Source: Mycobacterium sp. IS-3022 (GTDB taxonomy: Bacteria > Actinomycetota > Actinomycetes > Mycobacteriales > Mycobacteriaceae). Taken from it: a stretch of DNA of 64,000 nucleotides. The DNA lies in assembly GCF_001500065.1 (NCBI RefSeq), contig NZ_LQIN01000001.1, positions 558,001 to 622,000 of the forward strand. The letters run 5' to 3'. Each line of letters starts with the position of its first letter. The first letter of the stretch is position 1. Below the pieces are notes generated by a model, which was not told the DNA's origin, searched no databases, and saw only the letters and a list, made by a program, of their open reading frames with translations. Shown piece by piece: positions 28,349 through 39,187 of this stretch. The translations under genes and the position numbers were made by a program.

Positions 28349-29247
28349 GCGGTGTTGCCCGGCCAGCCGGGAACCGCTGGCTCGGCGCTTGGTGCGGAGT
28401 CGAGTTGGCTGGTGTAGAAGGCTCGACGTTGTGCGGCGTCATGGGGCATCCGTTCCAAGCACTGCTGCCTGAGCCGTAGGTACCGCTCATCGGGCCCAGA
28501 ATGGCGAGCATCCGGCCCAACTGTCGGTCCCCATGATGTGTAGGGGTTGGCGCCGGTGATGTGCCATGGGCCGAACACGTCGCCCAGAGGTGCCGGGTTG
28601 GGTCCTTTTTGAGGGACGGTAACGATCGGCGGCGCATCTGGATCCGGTGGTGTGGGGTGGTCGGTGAACTCGACCCGCCACACTTTGACCGCGTTGTCGT
28701 CCTGGGTGGGAGTGTTGTCCTTCAGTGTGTAGATCGGCTGGTAGGTGCCGGGGTTGTCGCCGTCGCGGAAGGTTCCGTATAGGCCATCACACACGTAGGC
28801 CCGATAGCCGCCATCGATTTCCTTGATCTCGAGGATGTGGAAGTACTCGGTGCCATAGAACCGCATGGGCTGCTTGAAAGCCAACGAAGAGTCGGTGGCT
28901 GGCTGGATGAACCACAACTCGAACGGCAGATCCGAGGTTGATTCGCCGATCGGCTTACTCACCCGGGGCACGGCTCGTTCGAATCCCGGATACACATTGT
29001 CTGCATCGAAGGTCATGTCACCAATCCGATGAGACTCAAGATAGGCGCGCAACGGCACGGCCGGACCCGACAACAGATCGATACCGGTTTCGGCTGACCA
29101 CCGAAATCGGAGCCCGTCAAGCGGCTTTGGCCAGTTAGCAAACGCTGGTTCGGGTTGCGACGGGGGTCCGTCGCCACCGTGGCATCCCACCAACCCGAGC
29201 GTCAGTAGCAGCGCAACACACCATCGCCCAACGGATTTGGTGGTCAT
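28345..29247 (-). CDS. Lipoprotein of the type VII-linked array, copy B
   Basis: The 300-residue product has a lipoprotein signal peptide (MTTKSVGRWCVALLLTLGLVGC) with lipobox LVGC, so the mature Cys is lipidated. It is clearly a paralogue of copy A: both contain PLRAYLESHRIGDMTFDADN, FHILE and PLGDVFGPW. No catalytic motif is seen. The gene lies after an aberrant 36-codon ORF that ends in the toxin-like C-terminus DALPKPPAEPWK. Its stop overlaps the pseudogene start. Function unknown; a membrane-anchored partner or immunity factor for the secreted protein is a hypothesis. Confidence 0.78.
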   Translation of the reverse strand: MTTKSVGRWCVALLLTLGLVGCHGGDGPPSQPEPAFANWPKPLDGLRFRWSAETGIDLLSGPAVPLRAYLESHRIGDMTFDADNVYPGFERAVPRVSKPIGESTSDLPFELWFIQPATDSSLAFKQPMRFYGTEYFHILEIKEIDGGYRAYVCDGLYGTFRDGDNPGTYQPIYTLKDNTPTQDDNAVKVWRVEFTDHPTPPDPDAPPIVTVPQKGPNPAPLGDVFGPWHITGANPYTSWGPTVGPDARHSGPDERYLRLRQQCLERMPHDAAQRRAFYTSQLDSAPSAEPAVPGWPGNTA

Positions 29248-29354
29248 TTCCAAGGCTCGGCAGGTGGTTTGGGTAGCGCGTCGCGGCTGCCATGACGTCC
29301 CGTCATCGCCACCGCGAACGCAGTGCACAGACGCACGAACGACCTCGCGGTCAT
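29244..29354 (-). pseudogene. Chimeric 36-codon ORF at a duplication junction
   Basis: It starts at the ATGA that ends lipoprotein copy A and reads MTARSFVRLCTAFAVAMTG, the N-terminus of a lipoprotein signal peptide; after HGSR it switches to DALPKPPAEPWK, nearly identical to the C-terminus DALPKPPAEPGK of the large gene 30238-32478. It ends in the ATGA that starts copy B. This is a scar of a tandem duplication whose breakpoints lie inside a lipoprotein signal and inside the 3' end of the large gene. It is unlikely to be functional. Confidence 0.7.
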
Positions 29355-30241
29355 GCGGTGTTGCCCGGCCAGCCCGGCACCGCGGGCTCGGCTGGAGGTG
29401 GAGTGTCGAGTTGACTGGTGTAGAAGGCTTGGCGCTGGGCAGCCTCGTGCGGCATTCGATCTAGGCACTGCTGTCTCAGGTCCTGGTACCTCGGGTCAAG
29501 TTCGGCTCTCGGCCCCCATGATGTGTTGGGACTGGCACCGGTGATGCGCCATGGGCCGAACACGTCTCCCAGGGGCGCGGGGTTGGGTCCCTTTTGAGGG
29601 GCGGTGACGGTCGGCGGCGCATTCGGGTCCGATGCTGTCGGGCGATCGGTGAACTCGATCCGCCAGACTCGGATTGCGGCATTATCGAGGTCGGGATCGG
29701 GGTACTTCTCCGTCGGGGCGAAGACAGGCACGTAGGTATCCGGACTGTCACCTTGGCGGAACACCTTGTACTGACCGTCGCAAACGTAGGCGCGGTAACC
29801 GGTCTCGATCCGGGTGAGTTCGAGGATGTGGAAGTACTCGTTACCGTAGAACGGCATAGGCTGGATGAAGGCGAACTCGGCGTCGGTGGCCGGTTGGATG
29901 TACCACAATTCGAACGGCAAGTTCGAGGTTGATTTGTCGATCGGTTTGCCCATTTCGGGGACAGCGCGTTTGAACCCCGGGTACACGTTGTCGGCGTCGA
30001 AGGTCATGTCCCCGATCCGATGCGACTCCAGATAGGCGCGCAACGGCACAGCTGCACCCGAAAGGAGGTCGATGCTAGGCTCGGCCGTCCATCGGAACCT
30101 AAAGCCGTCCAACGTGTCCGGCCAGTTCGCAAACTTGGGTTCAACGGGAGAGGGCGTGGGATCGTCGCGGCCGTGACATCCCACCGTCCCGAGGGTTAGC
30201 AGCAGCGCGGCGCACCATCGCGCGACGGTTTTGGCGGTCAT
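29351..30241 (-). CDS. Lipoprotein of the type VII-linked array, copy A
   Basis: The 296-residue product has a lipoprotein signal (MTAKTVARWCAALLLTLGTVGC) with lipobox TVGC. The mature part aligns with copy B over its whole length, with identical blocks such as PLRAYLESHRIGDMTFDADN and the terminal PAVPGWPGNTA. The ATG lies in an ATGA shared with the stop of the large upstream gene, which ties their translation together. No domain is recognised. The close coupling suggests that it works with the upstream secreted protein at the cell envelope. Confidence 0.8.
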   Translation of the reverse strand: MTAKTVARWCAALLLTLGTVGCHGRDDPTPSPVEPKFANWPDTLDGFRFRWTAEPSIDLLSGAAVPLRAYLESHRIGDMTFDADNVYPGFKRAVPEMGKPIDKSTSNLPFELWYIQPATDAEFAFIQPMPFYGNEYFHILELTRIETGYRAYVCDGQYKVFRQGDSPDTYVPVFAPTEKYPDPDLDNAAIRVWRIEFTDRPTASDPNAPPTVTAPQKGPNPAPLGDVFGPWRITGASPNTSWGPRAELDPRYQDLRQQCLDRMPHEAAQRQAFYTSQLDTPPPAEPAVPGWPGNTA

Positions 30242-32478
30242 TTTCCGGGCTCGGCGGGCGGTTTAGGCAGCGCGTCACGGTAGCGGTCCTCGTAGTCTTC
30301 GATCCCGAACTTGACCGACGGGTCAATGCCCTCGAAATAGTTGGTGAACGCGCTCTTGAAGTCGCTCAGACGCACGTCATCGTCCTCAAGGGACTTGAGC
30401 TGGCCCGTTGCCGGATCAATCAACCCCCTCTCCGTGAACGCGCTCGCGTCACCGATGTGGTTGTTGAGAAGCTCTTGGGCGATGGAGTGCTGCAGGGCAT
30501 CAGAGGTGCCCATAGTGACAGGGGTGGGGGCGTTCGGTTTTGGTGCGTCGCCAACAAACATGTCTTGGAGGGCATCGTCGGAAACGCCGTCGAGAATCTG
30601 CTGCACTCCCGGCACGTTTGCGCCAAGGGTTTCTGCAAGCTGAAACCACTGCTTCCTATTCTCAAAGGCATTTTGCGCGGCCGCGTTGGCGTCGCTGATC
30701 GCGTCGTTGGCGGCGACATTGGCGCCCGCTTCGATGACACCGCGCTGGGTGCCTGCCGACTCCAGGTCGCCAGTGTCGACCAGGCCTCCGTCGATGATGG
30801 ACTGTTCGAAATTGTGTTGGTACTGCAGGCTATTCAGGTAGGCCTGGCTGTTGAGAGTGGCGGCAGCCTCCTCGTTGGTGTCGATAACCGAGAAGAGCCC
30901 CCTGGTGTTGGTCAATCCAGCGTCCACCTTTGGATCGTCGAGCGCGTCGAACCCGCGGGTGTTGTCGAGGTTGTTCTTCATCATGTCGTCGAGGTAGGGC
31001 TTGTTGGCCTCGGCGAGTGCTTTGGTGAGTTCCGGGTTCACTTGGCCGAGAGACTGGCCGTCGGTTCCGGCGATGTTGAGCAGCCTGTCGTGGTGGGAGC
31101 CGGCCCATAAATCGACTGCGTTCAGGGTTTCCCCCGCCCGCGTGGCTTGGGCCAGCTGCGTGGGGTCGGTTACATCGGTGGGGTTGGCGACCGGTGCGGT
31201 GCCGTGCAGAAAACTGCCGGCTGCGGCCCCGTCGTCGGCCCACTGGTGGGTCATCAGGTTCTCGATGAATTCGTCGTTCGGTGGCTTACTACCTTCACCT
31301 GCGAGCGCGTCGTACACCGCGATCTGGTCACGCCCGGCCGCCGACAGCATGTCCTGCAACACAGGATCAACCTGTCCCTTTACGAAGGGGACCACGTCTT
31401 GCGGAACCTTCGAGTTCTCGAGCATGACCTCAGCTTGCTTGAGCATGTGCTGGTCGAAGGTCGTGCCTGCCTGCAGTGCCGGGTTGCCCTTGTCCACCAT
31501 CGCGGCTAGGTCGCGAAGTTCTTGGCGCGCTTGCGGATAGACCCCAGGCGCTACGTTGGTCTCTGGGAAGTTCAACGGGAACTTTGTGAGATCGCGTCGT
31601 ACGGCGTCGGGGAGTGCGTCGAAACTACCCCGCGCCGGCACGTAGCCGCTATCGCCTGGTTTGAGCGATGGGTCGATCCCGGTCGCGCTGATGTGTTCGT
31701 TCGACACCATCTGCAGGGCGTCCTGGAGCCGGGCCCCGTCAGTGCCAAGCTTGTCCATCAGCGCCCGAATCTCAGGCGTGCTCTTGCCATCCAGCGATCG
31801 TGACAATTGATGCAGGTACTCCATCTGGCTGGCGGGCAGCACCAGGTTGCCGCGCTGCAGCGCCGCGAGCTGCTCCGGCGTAAGCGTGGTGTTCTCGGTA
31901 AGCCGCGCGGACTCCTCGGGGGTGAGCTGGCCATCCTGAAGCGAGGTTCCGTCCGCGGCGCCTTGTTCGGTCGGCGTTGCGGGATCGCCGCCCGTCGCTG
32001 CGGTCAGCACGCGCGCCAAATCGGCGTCGGTCTCTTCGGCACTAGCCAGCACCGCGACGATCCGGTTCTCGAGGTCGTTGATCTTGTCCGCCAACGCCTT
32101 TACTTCCGTGTCGTCCCATCCCGTTGTATCCGGTGGAATCACTGTGTTGGTGGCCATATCGACCGTCACTGCCGGATTCGCGGCGGCGTCCTGGAGAATG
32201 CTGTGTAGGTCGTTCTTGACCGTGCGCGCGTCCTGCGCTGATTTCTGCGCGCCGAGCGACACGAGGAACGACTCTTTCGCTGTCATGTCCAGCCGGGTCG
32301 CTGAGCGCTCTATTGCCTGCTTCGCGGCCTCGCCGGCCTCACCCCGCCAAGTCGAAAACACTTTCAGATTGCGTAGGGCCTGGGCCTGCTCGCCGCTCGT
32401 GCGGGCGCGCTGTGCCGCCGCCTCCGAGACTTCGTCGATTTGTTCAGGCTCCCACCGTTGAACATCGGCCAACGACAT
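30238..32478 (-). CDS. Large 'TPR-region' type VII secretion-linked protein
   Basis: The 746-residue product begins MSLADVQRWEPEQIDEVSEA and has VFSTWRGEAGEAAKQAIERS, a WXG-like helical hairpin at the N-terminus. Such starts mark mycobacterial proteins annotated 'TPR repeat region-containing'. A long helical middle follows (TLTPEQLAALQRGNLVLPAS; HQLSRSLDGKSTPEIRALMD). I recognise no enzyme motif at the C-terminus. An ESX-type WXG100 gene lies 9 bp upstream, and a lipoprotein gene overlaps its stop. It is presumably exported with the small partner. The start is the ATG at 32478; a TTG at 32484 would add two residues. Confidence 0.72.
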   Translation of the reverse strand: MSLADVQRWEPEQIDEVSEAAAQRARTSGEQAQALRNLKVFSTWRGEAGEAAKQAIERSATRLDMTAKESFLVSLGAQKSAQDARTVKNDLHSILQDAAANPAVTVDMATNTVIPPDTTGWDDTEVKALADKINDLENRIVAVLASAEETDADLARVLTAATGGDPATPTEQGAADGTSLQDGQLTPEESARLTENTTLTPEQLAALQRGNLVLPASQMEYLHQLSRSLDGKSTPEIRALMDKLGTDGARLQDALQMVSNEHISATGIDPSLKPGDSGYVPARGSFDALPDAVRRDLTKFPLNFPETNVAPGVYPQARQELRDLAAMVDKGNPALQAGTTFDQHMLKQAEVMLENSKVPQDVVPFVKGQVDPVLQDMLSAAGRDQIAVYDALAGEGSKPPNDEFIENLMTHQWADDGAAAGSFLHGTAPVANPTDVTDPTQLAQATRAGETLNAVDLWAGSHHDRLLNIAGTDGQSLGQVNPELTKALAEANKPYLDDMMKNNLDNTRGFDALDDPKVDAGLTNTRGLFSVIDTNEEAAATLNSQAYLNSLQYQHNFEQSIIDGGLVDTGDLESAGTQRGVIEAGANVAANDAISDANAAAQNAFENRKQWFQLAETLGANVPGVQQILDGVSDDALQDMFVGDAPKPNAPTPVTMGTSDALQHSIAQELLNNHIGDASAFTERGLIDPATGQLKSLEDDDVRLSDFKSAFTNYFEGIDPSVKFGIEDYEDRYRDALPKPPAEPGK

Positions 32479-32487
32479 CCCCAAGGG

Positions 32488-32811
32488 TCAGATCCCCATG
32501 TCGTCAAGTTTGCTGGCAGCGTTGACAATATTTAATGCGCCCTGGTTGTCGGTCGTCGTATACCCGGCCGCAGCGGCCCGGAAGTTTCCAGCATGCCCAG
32601 CGATTTCCGAATACAGGCCTGCCGACTCCTGTTCCCACTTCGCTGCTGCAGAGGCCAGCGTGGTGGCACTCGTACCGATCCATCCTGCCTGAGCAGCGCC
32701 CATGCGCTCGTGGGCGGAACCATGCCCTGCCCGCAGATTGTCGGCGGCTAGATCAACGTGATCGGCGGCCATTCGCACATCCACCGGATCAACGCGCAAA
32801 TCCCCGGACAT
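32488..32811 (-). CDS. EspC/WXG100-like type VII secretion target
   Basis: The 107-residue protein is mostly helical, with a WXG motif (AGWIGTSAT, Trp44-Ile-Gly) in the turn between the two helices and a YxxxD secretion signal (YTTTD, Tyr84-Asp88) after the second helix. Both features are expected of substrates of mycobacterial ESX secretion. It is transcribed upstream of the large gene with 9 bp between them, as in typical partner pairs. It may form a heterodimer with the large protein's N-terminus. No ESX structural gene is in the window. Confidence 0.85.
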   Translation of the reverse strand: MSGDLRVDPVDVRMAADHVDLAADNLRAGHGSAHERMGAAQAGWIGTSATTLASAAAKWEQESAGLYSEIAGHAGNFRAAAAGYTTTDNQGALNIVNAASKLDDMGI

Positions 32812-32966
32812 TCAGACCCCTTTGAGCGAAAACGACGCGGCCGCAGTTTGCTGGACGATCTTAGCATCACCGGCCGGCGCCCAACGTCGCCAAGATTCCC
32901 AGCGGTTAGGAGACCGCCGAGATCAAAGACGCAACAAGCTAGTGGATAGCGGTTCGGGGATAAGGC

Positions 32967-33779
32967 TTACCGTTGGCCGCTGGACCGCACACCCAGCAGG
33001 ACGTCCTCCCAAGCCGGCACCGCCGGCTTCGCCTTACCCCTGCGGGGCTTCGGCTGCTGCGGCGCGACAGCCTCGGACGCAGTTCCGGGCGGTTCGGGCG
33101 CGGTGGCCTGCAGCGGCGGGTCGATCGGCAGCGTCGGCTCCTCGACCCGGACCTCCGGCTCGCGCAGCGCTGCCACCGGCCGCAGCGGACGCGCGAAGCT
33201 CGGGTCGATCAGCTCGGATGCCGCGTCGTCGAACGCCGTCACGGTGCCGCCGTGCGCGCCAGGGGTGTAGCGGAAGTGTGCGACGTTGTCGGACATCCCC
33301 GCCTTCCACGCCAACTGCACGGTCCAACGACCGTCCTCGTTGCGCCATGCGTCCCACATGGGGGCGTCCGGGTCGAGACCGCGCGCGATCAACGCCGTCG
33401 TGACCGTTTCCAGCAGCGTCAACACGGACGGGCCGTCGGGAAGGACCGGATGGGCGGCCGTTGCCAGTTCCGCCGCTCGGGAACGCTCCAGCAACACCGG
33501 ATGGGCAAACCGCTCGATGCGGGCCACGTCGACGCCCGACGCCTCTGCAACCTGCGCGACGGACGCACCGGCCCTGATTCTGGCCTGAATCTCTTTGGGG
33601 CGCAGCACGTTTTGCACCTCGGTCTCGTTTCGTGTCTGGCTCAAGCCGACTTGGTCGCCACGAATGGCGGCCCGCAAACGTTCGTCGGGCCGCAGGATGA
33701 ACTTGTCACCGGAGTCGGCGGCCTCGCAGATGATTCGTTTGCCGTCAACGTCGAGTCCGACGACTTTGAGTTCTCGCAT
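32967..33779 (-). CDS. sepH: Cell division protein SepH (DUF3071)
   Basis: The 270-residue protein starts MRELKVVGLDVDGKRIICEA with a strong GGAGGAGG ribosome-binding site upstream. The N-terminal DUF3071 domain has an HTH-like stretch (IQARIRAGASVAQVAEASGV). The C-terminal part is Pro- and Glu-rich and ends PAWEDVLLGVRSSGQR. SepH binds FtsZ and promotes its assembly in actinobacteria. The syntenic M. tuberculosis gene is Rv0883c. The gene lies between the accessory island and serC. Confidence 0.9.
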   Translation of the reverse strand: MRELKVVGLDVDGKRIICEAADSGDKFILRPDERLRAAIRGDQVGLSQTRNETEVQNVLRPKEIQARIRAGASVAQVAEASGVDVARIERFAHPVLLERSRAAELATAAHPVLPDGPSVLTLLETVTTALIARGLDPDAPMWDAWRNEDGRWTVQLAWKAGMSDNVAHFRYTPGAHGGTVTAFDDAASELIDPSFARPLRPVAALREPEVRVEEPTLPIDPPLQATAPEPPGTASEAVAPQQPKPRRGKAKPAVPAWEDVLLGVRSSGQR

Positions 33780-33880
33780 GGCGACCTCCTCCGGGCTAGC
33801 GCCAAGCCCGTTCCCCGGACAGTACTGCGTTATCGGCTTGTTACCTGGTAGGACACGCGGGGAGAGCAAGCCGCCCCGCG

Positions 33881-35698
<1,818 letters not shown>

Positions 35699-35880
35699 GC
35701 AGCGCCGCTCGACCGGCCGGTATCTGGCCGTCTGTCGCGAACTGTGGCCGCCGTCACATCTCAGTCACCAACCGCCGGTGTGACACATCGCGCAACGGGG
35801 TATGTTCAGTAGGCGATACCTGCGGTACCGTTGCTGGACATTAAAGGCGCAGATGTAAACCTCACAGGGGAGGTCTGAAG

Positions 35881-36894
35881 ATGGCCCGGACTCGTATGGT
35901 CAGGCGTTGGCGTCGCAACATGGAAGTCAGCGACGACGCCCATTACGTCGACACGCTCACCACGCTGTCCGAGGGCTCGGTGCGGCGCAACTTCAATCCG
36001 TACACCGACATCGACTGGGATTCGCCGGAGTTCGCGGTCGTGCCGAACGACCCGCGCTGGGTCCTGCCGGCGACCGATCCACTGGGCCGCCACCCCTGGT
36101 ACCAGGCGCAGCCGCTCGAGCGGCAGATCGAGATCGGCATGTGGCGTCAGGCCAACGTCGCCAAAGTCGGTCTGCATTTCGAGTCGATCCTCATCCGTGG
36201 CCTGATGGAGTACGCGTTCTGGACGCCGAACGGGTCGCCGGAGTACCGGTACTGCCTGCACGAGGCGGTCGAAGAGTGCAACCACACGCTGATGTTCCAG
36301 GAGATGGTCAATCGCATCGGGGCCGACGTTCCCGGTATGCCGCGGCTGCTCAAGTGGATTCAGCCGCTGATCCCGCTGGTGGCCGGGCCGTTGCCCATCC
36401 CGTTCTGGTTCGGCATCCTCGCCGGCGAAGAGCCGATCGACCACACGCAGAAAAACGTGCTGCGCGAAGGCAAGTCCCTGCATCCGATCATGGAAAAGGT
36501 GATGGCGATCCACGTGGCCGAGGAGGCCCGCCATATCTCGTTCGCCCACGAGTACCTGCGCAAGCGGGTTCCGCACCTACCGCGGCGCAAGCGGTTCTGG
36601 TTGTCGCTCTATGTCCCACTGACCATGCGGATCCTGTGTTCGGCGATCATCGTCCCGCCGAGGGCGTTCTGGAAGGAATTCGACATTCCGCGCTCGGTGC
36701 GCAAGGAGGTCTTCTTCCGCTCGCCCGAGTCCAAGCAGATGCTGCGCGACATGTTCGGCGACGTCCGGATGCTGTGCCACGACACCGGCCTGATCAATCC
36801 GATCGCCAAGCTCATCTGGCGGATCTGCAAGATCGACGGAAAGCCGAGCCGGTACCGCAGCGAGCCGGCGCGCCAGCACGTGGTCGCCGCCTAG
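35881..36894 (+). CDS. AurF-like diiron oxygenase (Rv0885)
   Basis: The 337-residue product shows the ferritin-like diiron ligands of the PF11583 (AurF) family: FESILIRGLMEYAFW, LHEAVEECNHTLMFQE, and IHVAEEARHISFAHEYL. AurF oxidises arylamines; the substrate here is unknown. It is followed after 9 bp by fprB, a ferredoxin/NADPH reductase fusion, which could pass electrons to the diiron centre. The ATG has GGGGAGG upstream. Synteny matches Rv0885. Confidence 0.87.
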   Translation: MARTRMVRRWRRNMEVSDDAHYVDTLTTLSEGSVRRNFNPYTDIDWDSPEFAVVPNDPRWVLPATDPLGRHPWYQAQPLERQIEIGMWRQANVAKVGLHFESILIRGLMEYAFWTPNGSPEYRYCLHEAVEECNHTLMFQEMVNRIGADVPGMPRLLKWIQPLIPLVAGPLPIPFWFGILAGEEPIDHTQKNVLREGKSLHPIMEKVMAIHVAEEARHISFAHEYLRKRVPHLPRRKRFWLSLYVPLTMRILCSAIIVPPRAFWKEFDIPRSVRKEVFFRSPESKQMLRDMFGDVRMLCHDTGLINPIAKLIWRICKIDGKPSRYRSEPARQHVVAA

Positions 36895-36903
36895 GGGGCT
36901 TTT

Positions 36904-38592
36904 GTGCCGCATGTGATCACCCAGTCGTGTTGCAGCGACGGGTCCTGTGTCTACGCGTGTCCGGTGAACTGCATCCACCCGTCGCCCGACGAGCCGGGCT
37001 TCGCCACCGCCGAGATGCTCTACATCGACCCGGTCGCGTGCGTGGACTGCGGCGCGTGCGTATCGGCCTGCCCGGTCGGAGCCATCGCGCCTGACACCAG
37101 GCTGGAGCCAAAGCAGCTGCCGTTCGTCGCGCTGAACGCCGCGTTCTACCCCGAGCGCGAGGGCAAGCTGCCGCCGACGTCGAAACTGGCGCCGGTCATC
37201 GAGGCGCCGGTGGTGTATCCCCGGCCCAGCGGACCGCTCACCGTGGCGATCGTCGGCTCGGGGCCGGCGGCGATGTATGCCGCCGACGAGCTGCTCACCC
37301 AGAAAGGCGTGCGGGTCAACGTCTTCGAACGGCTGCCCACGCCCTACGGCCTGGTGCGCGCGGGTGTTGCTCCCGACCATCAGAGCACCAAGGGCGTCAC
37401 CCGGTTGTTCGACAGGGTCACCCGCGAGCCCGGCTTCACGTTCTACCTCAACGTCGAGGTCGGCTCGGACCTGACGCACGACGAGTTGCTCGCGCACCAT
37501 CACGCCGTGCTCTACGCGGTCGGCGCGCCCAACGACCGCCGCCTCGACATCGAGGGCATGGACCTGCCGGGCACCGGCACCGCAACGGAGTTCGTGGCCT
37601 GGTACAACGGCCACCCCGAATTCACTGAATTGCCAGTCGATCTCAGCTCCGAGCGAGTGGTCCTGATCGGCAACGGCAACGTCGCACTCGATGTCGCACG
37701 CATCCTGACCGCCGATCCCGACGCGCTGGCGCGCACGGACATCTCCGATCATGCGCTCGCCGCGCTGCGCGCCTCCAAGGTGACCGAGGTGGTGATCGCC
37801 GCTCGGCGCGGCCCGGCGAACTCGGCGTTCACGTTGCCAGAGTTGATCGGGCTGACGTCGACGAGCGAGGTGGTCCTCTCGGCCGCCGACCACGATCTGG
37901 TCAGTCGCGACCTTGCCGACGCGCAGGCTCCGCTGACGCGCAACAAGCTGGAGCTGTTGAGCAAGCTCGGCGACGCTTCGGCGCCGGTGACGCGGCCCCG
38001 CATCCGGTTGGCGTATGACTTGACGCCGAAACGGATTGTCGGCGGTGTCCGCGCCGAAGCGATCGAGTTCACGCTCACCGGAACCGAGGAAGTGCATCGA
38101 CTCGACACCGGGCTGGTGCTGACCTCGATCGGCTACCGCGGCAGACCGGTTCGCGGGCTTCCGTTCGACGAAACCGCGGCGGTGGTGCCCAACGACGGTG
38201 GTCGCGTAATCGACCCGCAAACGGGTGCACCGGTCGCCGGCAGCTACGTCGCGGGCTGGATCAAACGCGGTCCGACCGGGTTCATCGGCACCAACAAGTC
38301 CTGCGCGGCGGAGGCGGTGCGCAATCTCGTCGCCGACTACAACGACGGCCTGCTGCGCGACCCCGACAGGGCTCGAGCCAAGCCGGCCGCGCTCGACAGG
38401 CTCGTGCGCAGCCGGCGGCCCGACCTGGTCGACGCCCGTGGGTGGAAGGCGATCGACGCCGCCGAGATCGCCCGCGGCGGAGACGACCGGCCCCGCGTCA
38501 AGCTCACCACCGTCGCCGAGATGCTCGCCGCGGCGGCAGACGCCCCCGCACCGCCGCTCGGTCGGCGTCTGCTCGCCGGGCTACGCCGATAG
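36904..38592 (+). CDS. fprB: Ferredoxin/ferredoxin-NADP reductase FprB
   Basis: The 562-residue protein has an N-terminal 7Fe/4Fe-4S ferredoxin domain (CCSDGSCVYACPVNCIHP; CVDCGACVSACPVGAI) and a C-terminal FAD/NADPH adrenodoxin-reductase-like domain (TVAIVGSGPAAMYAADELL, ERLPTPYGLVRAGVAPDH, VLIGNGNVALDVARIL). It moves electrons from NADPH to its own iron-sulfur domain and to a partner. The close gene for an AurF-like oxygenase is a good partner candidate. Start is the GTG 36904. M. tuberculosis FprB is 575 residues. Confidence 0.92.
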   Translation: MPHVITQSCCSDGSCVYACPVNCIHPSPDEPGFATAEMLYIDPVACVDCGACVSACPVGAIAPDTRLEPKQLPFVALNAAFYPEREGKLPPTSKLAPVIEAPVVYPRPSGPLTVAIVGSGPAAMYAADELLTQKGVRVNVFERLPTPYGLVRAGVAPDHQSTKGVTRLFDRVTREPGFTFYLNVEVGSDLTHDELLAHHHAVLYAVGAPNDRRLDIEGMDLPGTGTATEFVAWYNGHPEFTELPVDLSSERVVLIGNGNVALDVARILTADPDALARTDISDHALAALRASKVTEVVIAARRGPANSAFTLPELIGLTSTSEVVLSAADHDLVSRDLADAQAPLTRNKLELLSKLGDASAPVTRPRIRLAYDLTPKRIVGGVRAEAIEFTLTGTEEVHRLDTGLVLTSIGYRGRPVRGLPFDETAAVVPNDGGRVIDPQTGAPVAGSYVAGWIKRGPTGFIGTNKSCAAEAVRNLVADYNDGLLRDPDRARAKPAALDRLVRSRRPDLVDARGWKAIDAAEIARGGDDRPRVKLTTVAEMLAAAADAPAPPLGRRLLAGLRR

Positions 38593-38598
38593 CGCCGG

Positions 38599-39054
38599 CT
38601 ACTGGTGCTGCTTGACCGCCTTGTCGATCTCCTCTGGGCTGACCTCGCGCACCGGCTGACCCATCGACCACAAATGTCCGAAGGGGTCACGCAGCTCGCC
38701 GTAGCGGTCGCCCCAGAACATGTCGTCGAGCGGCATCACGACCGTCGCGCCCGCGTCGACAGCCTTCTGGAACTTGGCATCGACGTCATTGACGGTCAGG
38801 TGGATGGTCACCGGCGAGCCGCCGAGCGCTTCCGGCGTCGCCGACTTGCCGTCGTTCATCTCGGGAAAATCGTCGTTGAGCATCACCAGCTTGCCGTTGA
38901 TCCGCAGCGCGGCGTGAAACAACTTCTTGCCGTCGGGCCCCGGGACGCGGCCGAGCTCCTCGGCGTCGAAGGCTTTGACATAGAAGTCGATCGCCGCGGC
39001 ACCGTCGCTGACCGTGAGCATGGGGGATACGTCGGGCTGAACCTCGATGGCCAT
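38599..39054 (-). CDS. VOC-superfamily (glyoxalase/PhnB-like) protein
   Basis: The 151-residue protein is of the type of Rv0887c: VSPMLTVSDGAAAIDFYVKA, LNDDFPEM, VTIHLTVNDVDAKFQKAVDA and WGDRYGELRDPFGHLWSMG, all PhnB-like VOC features. The His/Glu metal ligands may be partly kept (YGELRDPFGHLW). Substrate unknown. The start is the ATG at 39054. The stop is 7 bp from that of the convergent fprB. Confidence 0.83.
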   Translation of the reverse strand: MAIEVQPDVSPMLTVSDGAAAIDFYVKAFDAEELGRVPGPDGKKLFHAALRINGKLVMLNDDFPEMNDGKSATPEALGGSPVTIHLTVNDVDAKFQKAVDAGATVVMPLDDMFWGDRYGELRDPFGHLWSMGQPVREVSPEEIDKAVKQHQ

Positions 39055-39187
39055 TCGGAAGTTCCTTTCGATTCTCGGTCTTCCCCCACAGGGGGCTTGC
39101 AGTACCGACCAGGCGATTGCGCTCAATTCATCGCCACTTGGGGTACGTGAGCCATGCAACCACGACGCACCGACAGAAAGCGGTGGC

